Below, in pieces: positions 23,806 through 32,524 of a DNA stretch of 64,000 nucleotides (position 1 is its first letter; every line of letters starts with the position of its first letter). The notes beneath the pieces are model-generated. The model searched no databases, was not told the origin of the DNA, and worked only from the letters and a program-made list of their open reading frames with translations. Origin of the DNA: Amia ocellicauda (Eukaryota; Chordata; Actinopteri; Amiiformes; Amiidae); contig NC_089869.1 in the NCBI RefSeq assembly GCF_036373705.1, positions 11,729,676 to 11,793,675 of the forward strand, written 5' to 3'. A program made the translations under genes and the position numbers.

Positions 23806-24480
23806 GCTGACAAAATTGAGAAATTTTAACTTTAATTTCTACCGTAAGGAGATGGCACGAAACCTGGGTGTCATCTGTGATCATAATCTATCATTTGAAT
23901 TACACATTCAGAATGTGTCGAGATCTTCCTCCCTCCAGCTTAGAAACATTGCTAGACTAAGACAATTCCTCTCGTTACAGGACACTGAGAAATTGATACA
24001 CGCATTTGTTACATCTAGATTGGATTACTGTAATGCCATTCTGTCACGCAGCACTAACAGAGCTAACAGAGAACAGAACTTCAGTTAGTCCAAAATGCTG
24101 CTTCAAGAATTCTAAATAATACAAAAAAACATGACCACATCAGTCCATTACTGGTTTCTCTTCACTGGCTGCCCATGCGCTACAGGATAGACTTTAAAGT
24201 TCTCTCACTAACATTTAAAGCACTAAAGGGACTGGCACCTCCTTACTTAAAAGATCTCCTTATCGAATACACTCCAGGTCGGCCATTGAGATCCCAGGAA
24301 GCCGGTTACTTAGTGGTCCCTAAAATACACAAGAAAACCGCAGGTGGTAGAGCATTCAGTTATAAGGCCCCAAAACTGTGGAACGATGTTCCAGCCAATG
24401 TAAGAGATGCTCTGTCTTAGCCTTTAAATCACGGCTGAAGACTCATCTGTTCAGTCTCTGTTTTTCTGTTTTCCTTCCAT
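23806..24480 (+). mobile_element. L2-like LINE reverse transcriptase C-terminal fragment
   Basis: Plus-strand frames read NLGVICDHNLSFELHIQNVS, then LRNIARLRQFLSLQDTEKL, HAFVTSRLDYCNAILS, SLHWLPMRYRIDFKVL, and finally AGGRAFSYKAPKLWNDVP with FKSRLKTHLF. This is the conserved end of L2/CR1-group reverse transcriptases that is abundant in fish. A frameshift separates the two halves near 24090. The fragment is 5'-truncated and lies inside the remains of the preceding LINE. Confidence 0.8.
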
Positions 24481-25916
24481 TGCATGACCAGTATATGTTC
24501 ACAACTGTCTTTTTGTCTTCCAGCAACATCCCCTTTGATGGTCCGACAAAGCACCTCGTCTCCCACCATGGAAGTCTGACGAGGCACAACCCTCCTCTGG
24601 GGCACCCCATCACGAAGGGCCAACGGGGCATGCACACCCAAGGTCTGACGAGCCATTACCACCCAAAGGCAGTTGATGGTCCACCACACCCCCACCCACC
24701 CTCGAAGGCCGGTGAGAGGACTCCTTCAGAGGGAAGACCACAGCCAGCAGCACCGATCAAGAACTTTCTCCTTGCTCCTTGCTGCTGTAACAACTATACT
24801 GCCTGGAGGGGAGGCAACCATTAGGCCTAGGCCCTAAGCCGTGGATCCCCCAGAGATTTATTTTGTCCTACATGCCATCCATAGGAGTTTTTTGTTTTTC
24901 CTCTCCTACGTGCCTAAATGGTTTATTTATTTATTCTCCCCCATTAGTAAGAGCTGAGATTGCCGCCCCCACCCCCTCCCCCCATATCACAGGTGAGGAG
25001 GAAGGTTACAGTGTCAAAATCTATCTAATCAGATCCCTATAAAGATGACTACAACTGATCTGCCACCTACCAACAGAGAAGAGAGCAACCCCCCAAAAAT
25101 GGGGGAAGAAGTAGTAAACATTGCAACTAAGACTGTTTCACCAAGGAGAGCCAGTGCCCACTCCATCAGCAGTTGGAAAGATCCCGGAAGGCCAGCTGAA
25201 GTTCCGCAGTTGAAGGGAATATTAGACCAAGCGCTGGCCAAGATGAAAGAACAGAGGAACATCACCCCATCTGAACCATCTCAACTAACTGCACTGGCAC
25301 AGTCCAGTAGAGTACAGAACATACAATAGTACCCAGAGAGAAAAAGACCACTAAACATCTATGTCCCATTATTCCTACCAATGTTGCCAGTATAATCTTA
25401 GCCAAAAGTGACAATAAGGAGAGCAATAAAAGTGCTATTTTACAGGCCGAACCTCCAAGTGTCCCATACCTGGAGGAAAAGGCTGTAGAAAAGTTCACAG
25501 AATTAACTTGGGCGAGAGCCTCCAGCACTGAAGATAAATAGTTTGAAAAAGACATTCAAGGTTAAACAACCCCCCACACTCCCTCACAATAATTGTCCAG
25601 ATTTAAGACCGGTATATGATGAAAATAATGAAATATGGTTTTATGAAAATATAGACGGAGGGAGTTGAAACTGCTCCCCCTCTAAATAGCAAAGAGCAAT
25701 AATATAATTGTGAACTTTTCAGAAATTAGCCAAACCCTATCTAGTTGGAATATAAACACAAGTGTAAAGGCTATTGAAACTATACCTGTGCACCCGGACT
25801 GGCCCTCTGTTTATTTTCCCGTCTCTGGAGGTTTGTGACACCTTCGATGCCGGCTGAGGATGCCGGAGAGGGAAATTTGTATTGTATGTTCCGTGTAAAA
25901 CACTGCCCCTGTTAGT
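24481..25916 (+). other. Degenerate retroelement-derived sequence
   Basis: No gene was recognised. A 94-codon frame at 25045-25329 (MTTTDLPPTNREE...) has no domain I know; the sequence around it is full of stops. Because a LINE-type tail follows at 25917, this is most simply LINE 3' sequence and insertion debris. Confidence 0.4.
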
Positions 25917-25967
25917 CATGCCAATAAAGCAACCATTACATTTGAGAGTGAGAGAGAGTGAGAGAGA
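25917..25967 (+). mobile_element. Probable LINE 3' end
   Basis: CATGCCAATAAAGCAACC followed by a GAGAGTGAGAGAG tail resembles the 3' terminus of the LINE whose coding remnant lies at 22550-23560. If they belong together, the L2-like fragment and other sequence have inserted between them. Confidence 0.4.
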
Positions 25968-26499
25968 GGAATTGCTTTTGAATAACAGTCCTGTCCAATC
26001 AAAATGTACTATCCTTTGTCAGCAGAGGGGGACACAACACAAGCTGTTATCTCCCTCTTGGAAGGCATTCTGCGCCGAGCCGGGGCCTGGACGGTCAGGG
26101 TAACTGTACAGGCAAACGACACTGGGTCAGGGGAGAATCACACTCATAGCCGCCCACTCATTCAGTTACAAAATCTTTCTAGAACGGGTTTTACCCCCAT
26201 TGATGCTGGCAGCCTGATACCTGAAGCCCCTGTGGACACTGCCACCATGGGTCACCTACTGGAGCAGCTAGGCCTGATCGGCTGAGGCTCCAGTGCTGTA
26301 AGTCCTGTGCTTGGTTTATGTCTTGTTTACTAGTGTATTGACTTTTGTTTGTGTAACGACCTGTTGTTATGTGACCCGGATTATGAACTGTTTAAATCCC
26401 ATCGTGTTACAGTACTTTGTGCCACGCCCTTACTACTAGCCACTTAAATTAATGTGCTGTTATAATTAGTATTATACTGACTAGTCACTATATATATTT
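25968..26499. other. No recognisable feature
   Basis: A 93-codon plus frame at 26004-26285 has no recognisable domain. No other signal was seen. Confidence 0.4.
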
Positions 26500-26550
26500 C
26501 CACACTAATAGTCAAGATTGTGTGTGATATTGCTTTTGTAGTCAGTAAAC
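26500..26550 (+). repeat. 51-bp direct repeat, member 2
   Basis: Near-identical to 14610-14660 and next to a Tc1-family sequence in both places. Confidence 0.7.
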
Positions 26551-26559
26551 CAGAGGCGA

Positions 26560-27348
26560 AAATCTGAAATCAACTTTGGAGGGGCATGAATGGCAGGACC
26601 CAACAGAACATTGTCCAAAGCATCACACTGCCTCTGCCGGCTTGCCTTCTTCCCATAGTACATCCTGGTGCCATGTGTTCTCCAAGTAAGCAACACACAC
26701 GCACCCGGCCGTCCACATGATGTAAAAGAAAACGTTATTCATCAGACCAGGCCACCTTCTTCCATTGCTCCGTGGTCCAGTTCTGATGCTCACGTACCCA
26801 TTGTAAGCGTATTCAGCAGTGGACAGGGGTCAGCATGGGCACCCTGACTGGTCTGCAGCTACGTAGCCCCATACGCAACAAATTGCGATGCACTGTTTGT
26901 TCTGACACCTTTCTATCAGAACCAGCATTAACCTTTTCAGCAATTTGAGTTACAGTAGCTTGTCTGTTGGATCGAACCACACGGGCCAGCCTTCGCTCCC
27001 CATGTGCATCAATGAGCCTTGGCCGCCCACGACCCTGTCGCCGGTTCACCGCTTTTCCTTCCTTGGACACTTTTGACAGGTACTGACCACCGCAGACCGG
27101 GAACAGCCCACAAGAGCTGCAGTTTGGAGATGCTCTGACCCAGTCATCTAGCCATCACAGTGTGGCCCTTGTCAAAGCCGCTCAGATCCTCACACTTGCC
27201 CATTTTTCCTGCTTCTAACACATCAACTTTGAAGACAAAATGGTCACTTGCTGCCTAATATATCCCACCCACTGACAGGTGCCATGATAATAAGATTATC
27301 AGTGTTATTCACTTCACCTGTCAGTGGTCATGTTATAGTTGATCGGTG
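26560..27348 (-). mobile_element. Tc1-like element remnant (third family)
   Basis: The right end (CACCTGTCAGTGGTCATG ... GATCGGTG, near 27316-27348, followed by TA) is a Tc1-type terminal repeat; a matching ACTGACAGGTG lies just inside it at about 27272. The transposase is on the minus strand but only the DNA-binding half survives. The piece at 26813-27070 reads GRGRPRLIDAHGERRLARVV and VSEQTVHRNLLRMGLRS, a Tc1 helix-turn-helix. The catalytic region is reduced to fragments at 26560-26800 and the left terminal repeat is missing. It is inactive. Confidence 0.78.
26813..27070 (-). pseudogene. Tc1-like transposase fragment (DNA-binding half)
   Basis: An 85-codon open stretch with the GRPR-type AT-hook-like linker and a second helix-turn-helix. 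It lacks the DDE domain and a proper start. Its family differs from both complete Tc1 elements in the window. Confidence 0.75.
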
Positions 27349-27365
27349 TAAGTACAGTTCTAAAA

Positions 27366-27374
27366 GTATATGTA

Positions 27375-27409
<35 letters not shown>

Positions 27410-27442
27410 ATGTATATGTGTGTGTGTCTGTGTGTGTGTGTA
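27366..27442 (+). repeat. (TG)n/(TATG)n microsatellite
   Basis: Compound run of TG and TATG units. Confidence 0.93.
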
Positions 27443-27837
27443 TACTGCTAATCTATGACAAACAGCCTAGCCGACGAATCAGAGTCGGAAAGGGTTATTA
27501 AGTAATCAGACAATTAGATGAAAGCGGGGAAGCCTCTAAACTTGAACACAGCCTGGGAAGAGCCTGCATTTTAACTGAAGCCGGCTGTATGGAGGAAGGG
27601 TTTCTCAAGTAAGAGTATATACAGAGAGGGAAAAAAGTATTTGAGTATTTGTTTGCCCACTGACAAAGAAATGATCAGTCTATAATTTTAATGGTAGTTA
27701 GTATGTTAAGAGTGAGAGACTGAATAAGAACAAAAAAATCCAGAAAAACGAATTTAAAAAAAGTTATAAATTGATTTGCATGATAATGAGGGAAATAATT
27801 ATTTGATCCCCTATCAATCAGCAAGATTTCTGGCTCC

Positions 27838-27933
27838 CAGGTGTCTTTTATACAGGTAACGAGCTGACATCAGGAGCACTGTCTTAAAGGGAGTGCTCCT
27901 AATCTCAGCTCGTTACCTGTATAAAAGACACCT
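27838..27933. repeat. Internal foldback in the DD34E element
   Basis: Two ~43-base arms starting CAGGTGTCTTTTATACAGGT and ending in its complement, separated by about ten bases. The transcript upstream of the transposase start would form a strong hairpin. It appears to be part of the element itself. Confidence 0.85.
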
Positions 27934-27976
27934 GTCCACAGAAGCAATCAATCAATCAGATTCCAAACTCTCCACC

Positions 27977-28977
27977 ATGGCCAAGACCAAAGAGCTGTCC
28001 AATGATGTCAGGGACAAGATTGTAGACCTACACAAGGCTGGAATGGGCTACAAGACCATCGCCAAGCAGCTTGGTGAGAAGGTGACAACAGTTGGTGCGA
28101 TTATTCGCAAATGGAAGAAACACAAAATAACGGTCAGTCTCCCTCGGTCTGGGGCTCCATGCAAGATCTCACCTCATGGAGTTTCACTGATCATGAGAAC
28201 AGTGAGGAATCAGCCCAGAACTACACGGGAGGATCTTGTTAATGATCTCAAGGCAGCTGGGACCATAGTCACCAAAAAAACAATTCGTAACACACTATGC
28301 CGTGAAGGACTGAAATCCTGCAGCGCCCGCAAGGTCCCCCTGCTCAAGAAAGCACATGTACAGGCCCGTCTGAAGTTTGCCAATGAACATCTGAATGATT
28401 CAGAGGAGTGTTGTGGTCAGATGAGACCAAAATTGAGCTCTTTGGCATCAACTCAACTTGCCGTGTTTGGAGAAGGAGGAATGACCCCAAGAACACCATC
28501 CCCACCGTCAAACATGGAGGTGGAAACATTATGCTTTGGGGGTGTTTTTCTGCTAAGGGGACAGGACAACTGCACCGCATCAAAGGGACGATGGACGGGG
28601 CCATGTACCTTCAAATCTTGGGTGAGAACCTCCTTCCCTCAGCCAGGGCATTGAAAATGGGTCGTAGATGGGTATTCCAACATGACAATGACCCAAAACA
28701 CACAGCCAAGGCAACAAAGGAGTGGCTCAAGAAGAAGCACATTAAGGTCCTGGAGTGGCCTAGCCAGTCTCCAGACCTTAATCCCATAGAAAATCTGTGG
28801 AGGGAGCTGAAGGTTCGAGTTGCCAAACGTCAGCCTCGAAACCTTAATGACTTGGAGAGGATCTGCAAAGAGGAGTGGGACAAAATCCCTCCTGAGATGT
28901 GTGCAAACCTGGTGGCCAACTACAAGAAACGTCTGACCTCTGCGATTGCCAACAAGGGTTTTGCCACCAAGTACTAA
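27977..28977 (+). pseudogene. Tc1 transposase (DD34E), frameshifted
   Basis: The start ATG at 27977 sits in a strong context (CACCATGG). The first frame encodes the paired helix-turn-helix domain ([47 protein letters not shown]). Around 28405 the frame shifts: about 13-14 bases that normally encode the residues just before the first catalytic Asp appear to be missing. The second frame, 28408-28977, contains all three catalytic acids: D in LWSDETK, D in [10 protein letters not shown] and E in [10 protein letters not shown], with 34 residues between the last two. The rest of the C-terminus is intact. One event seems to have inactivated an otherwise well-preserved gene. Confidence 0.9.
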
Positions 28978-29174
28978 GTCGAAGGGGTCAAATACTTATT
29001 TCCCTCATTAACATGCAAATCAATTGATAACTTTTTTGAAATGGATTTTTTTGTTGTTATTCTGTCTCTCACTGTTAAAATACACCTACCATTAAAATTA
29101 TAGACTGATCATTTCTTTGTCAGTGGGCAAACGTACAAAATCAGCAGGGGATCAAATACTTTTTCCCCTCACTG

Positions 29175-31640
29175 TAAATATATATATAATTGTGTAGGCT
29201 ATTGAAAGGGTCTTTGCTGCTTGAATGTTTAACTGCTACATACTGTAGAAATTATTGATGGTATATAATTAGAATTTAAGCACATTCCTCTAAAGGAAAC
29301 ATATTTGTGAGTGTTCCTTAATTAAAAAAACTCATTAACAGCTAGTTTAAGTCAAATACTTTACTTGCAAAATATTTCAGTGCAGGATAACAAAATTATA
29401 TTATGTGTGCATTAATCAAATGTATTATCAAAATAGTAACTACAATTAAAATATAGTATCAGTGACAGTTGGCGATATTTGAAAAATGTCGGTGCATCGT
29501 TTTTGTTTCTGTTTTACTTCAACTTTAATTCAACTGGAGACCTGTATACAACATATTGGAAAAACTGTGGGTGTGTATAAAAGTGCTCTCTAACCATAAC
29601 TTGCATGGAACTACTTTTAAAAAGATTTTTTAAATCTGTTTTTCAGGAGTTTTAATATACAACCTTAGAAGTAATGTGTAGAAATTCTACACAAAAAATG
29701 TGTTAATAGTACTAGTATGACACATTTTGTGTTATTTTCTACACAATATGTGCAGGTACTGTCTTTCTTCTAACGCATGACAATAAAGTAATTTCAGCCA
29801 AAAATACCAAGAAAGTGTAATTTAGTTGTTTTATTTTCTTCTCCCCAAGATTAATCATGTTATCGGTCATCTCTCTCTCTTTCTGTGGTTGTTTGCCTTT
29901 GTTGATTAAACTGATGTTGAAGGAATGTTGACAATTCGACATCGATTCCATTTGCAAATCCAACCAATTTTCAATGTATATTCAACGTTGAAATATGATG
30001 TTGAAACAACGTTGTTTCTAATGTATTTTGTCTGCTGGGTTAACAATTGTTAATGTTCCAATTTAATTGACAGTAGTTTAACACTTATCTCTTTAAAAGT
30101 TCAATCATTTAACTTCATTATTTCATTTCCTCAATTGCTTTAGAAAAATATCCGCTTTATAACATTACACAAATACCAATCCAGAACACAATGCAACATT
30201 GATTTTTCAAACTAAAAGACATGTATTTACAGCAGTCGGCAGAATTTACAGAGAAGTGCAGCGACTCTCACTGTCCCCCCTGTTGAACTTTGAACTCTTG
30301 CAGCAGCTTCCCCAGATGTTGACCATCATGGAGTTTGACAGTGAAAGAAGCTGTTCACGTTATTACCCCATTATTTTGGAAAAAAGACTGATCTGTGTGA
30401 AAATATGTATCAGGGTTTTATAGTTTTTATGCAGATTCTCTTCATCATTTTGAAAGCAGTTTCACTGTTGTTGAAGATGTAAGATCACTGTTAGTATATG
30501 ACCAGGTCACAGCTATGCAGGCTTGTGATACAGTTATCAAGCTACGCTTTGCCAGAGGTGGGTTTCTGTCTGGTATTACAGGGGAATTACATTGTTTTTT
30601 GTTGTTGCGTATTTCTCTGTGTTGCCATAACTGTTTAAGTTAAGACTGACCTGCAACATGAATAAATCAATAAATCAATAATAATGGGCATAAACAGCTT
30701 TGACAACACAGAGAAGCATGCAACACAATACAGATCATTCAGTGGCACTTTATGAGAGCGTACAGTTTCACAGGAGGTGATGAGCATTAATAATTAGAAC
30801 TACAAAATGAAGACTTGCTGAATGTTAATAACAGTCCAGATTGGAGCTAATCCCACCACCCGTGTGTGTGCTCGTATTTGAGTTAAATGTGTTGATTCTT
30901 GTATCAGACAGGTAATTCAGCTGTAACATCAGGTTTAAGGACACATCAACTGTAACACATCCATTGTAAACTGTTTTATAGTCTACAGCTATATACACAT
31001 AATATTTCAACATTAGATTTTAAAATAATTTCTCCACTTTAATTGTATGCTGAATAAACCTTCAAATTGTAACACTTTTAAATGTGTTACAGTCCTTAAC
31101 CGTTTATTTACAGTGGTTTAACATTCAAGTAAAAAAAAAACGTTTTCAACATGAATTATCATCGTTTACGGAAAGTCTGTAATATGTGTTTACAGTTGTG
31201 AACACTGATTATACGGTAGTTTGTCATTAAAGAATGAGAAACATATTGCAACCTTCATTATTACAGTTAATTCACATTGAAAACTACGGACATGTGTCCA
31301 GTGTAGCCTGTCTGTTCAGATAGTGTCTGAGCGGCAGGATGCTCAGGCGCAATTGAGCGCACAGTTTGCACACTTGTGTCCACGTTGTCACAGCGCTGCC
31401 AGGCCGCTGCTTTGTCACCGACCATCCTGCGACCTTGCACAGCGTCCTATACAGCCCACAGCACGAAAAGCATCTCAAACACAAGATCTGGACACACAGA
31501 AAAGTGTTCCCTCCAACATGTTTCCCTCATGTGGAAGGAGATGGGGGTTTAAATGACATGCTCTTTAGCATGTAGCAACAGCAAATGCACAGCCACACAA
31601 TGTGCTCGCAGTCTGAGCCTTCAGCCCATGACTCAGTTCA
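29175..31640. other. Gene-free stretch with short MITE-like pieces
   Basis: No gene recognised. Bases about 29667-29752 contain partly palindromic blocks (GTAGAAATTCTACAC; ACACATTTTGTGTTATTTTC). Bases 29915-30040 carry the TTCAACGTTGAAAT / AAACAACGTTGTTT motifs common in short fish DNA transposons. The rest is AT-rich without structure I can name. Confidence 0.45.
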
Positions 31641-32360
31641 GATTGAGAAAATCCCATTGCGCATGCGTTTGGACCTCTATCTGCTTCTGTTTCAAATGCT
31701 GAACAAAGAGACACAGATTTAGTTTGCAAGTCTCCCAACTGCTATATGTTTGCATTACATATATAATTGTATATCGGAATGCAAAACACACAGCCGGTGT
31801 CGTCTCATTGCTTTCATGGAAACACGCTGCGGTTCACTTCATATGGTTTCATGCCTAATTCGGATTAGTCCCTACGCGTCGCGCTCAGTTTCACAGCGCA
31901 TTGACAGCTGATGAGCGCAGCGCTGTCACTGCAGTCAGACACTGTGTTCACACTGCAGACTCGACCAATACAGTCACTGAAGACAAGTGTGCGCTGCTTC
32001 ACTAGCACTCACTCGCCTCTGCGTTTCTCTGTGCACATGTGAGCGACATTCACCAGTGCATGTGCGCACATATGGCTGATAGACGTGACAGAGAGTGAAA
32101 TGAATACAGTCCAGTCGTCTGAGCTATACTGTCGGTGCCGGTATTTTATTTTGCGTGGCTTGAGATGCGTCACTCATGACGCGTTTCTCCGCCCAGGGCC
32201 GCTGCGCTCATATTGACAGACAGGCCGCATTGAACACTTTAAAACACGGGTGCAAGTTTACACCGGCCCAGCAGCGTCACATATTAGTTGAGGCGGCCCT
32301 GGGCCAGATGCGTCCTTTCCCCGAGACAGCGGAGGAGATCCGCGAGCGAACTGTGCCCCA

Positions 32361-32380
32361 CACGTCACCATGGCGACGTG
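32361..32380. promoter_or_regulatory. RFX X-box-like palindrome
   Basis: CACGTCACCATGGCGACGTG is a 20-bp palindrome with one mismatched pair. Its core GTCACCATGGCGAC fits the RFX X-box consensus GTNRCC-N2-RGYAAC with one mismatch. It ends 7 bp before the CRE. Confidence 0.5.
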
Positions 32381-32387
32381 AACGCTA

Positions 32388-32395
32388 TGACGTCA
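32388..32395. promoter_or_regulatory. Full CRE octamer
   Basis: TGACGTCA, the perfect palindromic binding site for CREB/ATF-type factors. It lies 16 bp upstream of the TATA-like sequence and 129 bp upstream of the kinase ATG, so it suggests cAMP- or stress-responsive transcription. Confidence 0.65.
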
Positions 32396-32411
32396 CACTG
32401 GGTCCCGATAC

Positions 32412-32418
32412 ATAAATA
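32412..32418 (+). promoter_or_regulatory. TATA-like box of the kinase gene
   Basis: ATAAATA just after the CRE. A start about 30 bp downstream (near 32445) would give a 5' leader of roughly 80 bases before the ATG at 32525. Confidence 0.45.
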
Positions 32419-32524
32419 GCGCTGCTTGAGCCGAAGCATTCAGATCCTGAGCTCACCTGACAGAGTTGACGACCCACGACACGCCTTAGCGACCCGCCTG
32501 TTCTTGGACCATCTACCAGAGAAA

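Larger units (their letters stand above)
1..27221 (+). repeat. First copy of the ~36.8-kb tandem segmental duplication
   Basis: This stretch reappears in direct orientation at 36918-64000. Base 1 matches 36918, and base 27221 matches base 64000, the last base of the window. The offset drifts from 36917 to 36779 through small indels, the largest being a 104-bp difference near 9446. Substitutions are sparse, roughly one every few hundred bases by eye in the first 2.5 kb. The homology is cut by both window edges, so the real unit may start left of base 1. The period is about 36.8-36.9 kb. Bases 27222-36917 belong to the period, but their second copy falls outside the window. Confidence 0.97.
27622..29174 (+). 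mobile_element. Full-length Tc1 element, DD34E type, IR/DR ends
   Basis: A 1553-bp element flanked by TA at 27620-27621 and 29175-29176. Its terminal inverted repeats are long (roughly 170-200 bp) and each contains an outer (GGGAAAAA.GTATTTGA) and an inner (GGAAATAA.TATTTGA) copy of the binding-site-like repeat, the IR/DR layout of Sleeping Beauty-like elements. An internal foldback lies at 27838-27933 and a frameshifted transposase at 27977-28977. Both ends still pair well, so it could in principle be mobilised in trans. Confidence 0.93.
31641..32444 (+). promoter_or_regulatory. CpG-rich promoter region of the kinase gene
   Basis: CpG dinucleotides and GC content rise clearly from about 31660 to 32440 compared with the AT-rich DNA on the left. 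An NRF1-like TGCGCATGCG lies at 31658-31667. An RFX-type palindrome, a full CRE and a TATA-like box follow in order toward the kinase start. The 79-codon frame at 32176-32415 overlaps these sites and is not considered coding. Confidence 0.55.

Noticed and set aside
32361..32395. MHC class II-type SXY promoter module
   Set aside because: RFX and CRE sites are present but no Y box (CCAAT/ATTGG) or S box was found at the expected spacing.
32176..32415. 79-codon frame just upstream of the kinase
   Set aside because: It overlaps the RFX, CRE and TATA sites, has no domain, and is explained by the GC-rich, stop-poor promoter composition.
32426..32524. 33-codon upstream extension of the kinase frame
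   Set aside because: It begins with TTG, not ATG, and would put a polar stretch before the membrane anchor; the first ATG with good context is 32525.
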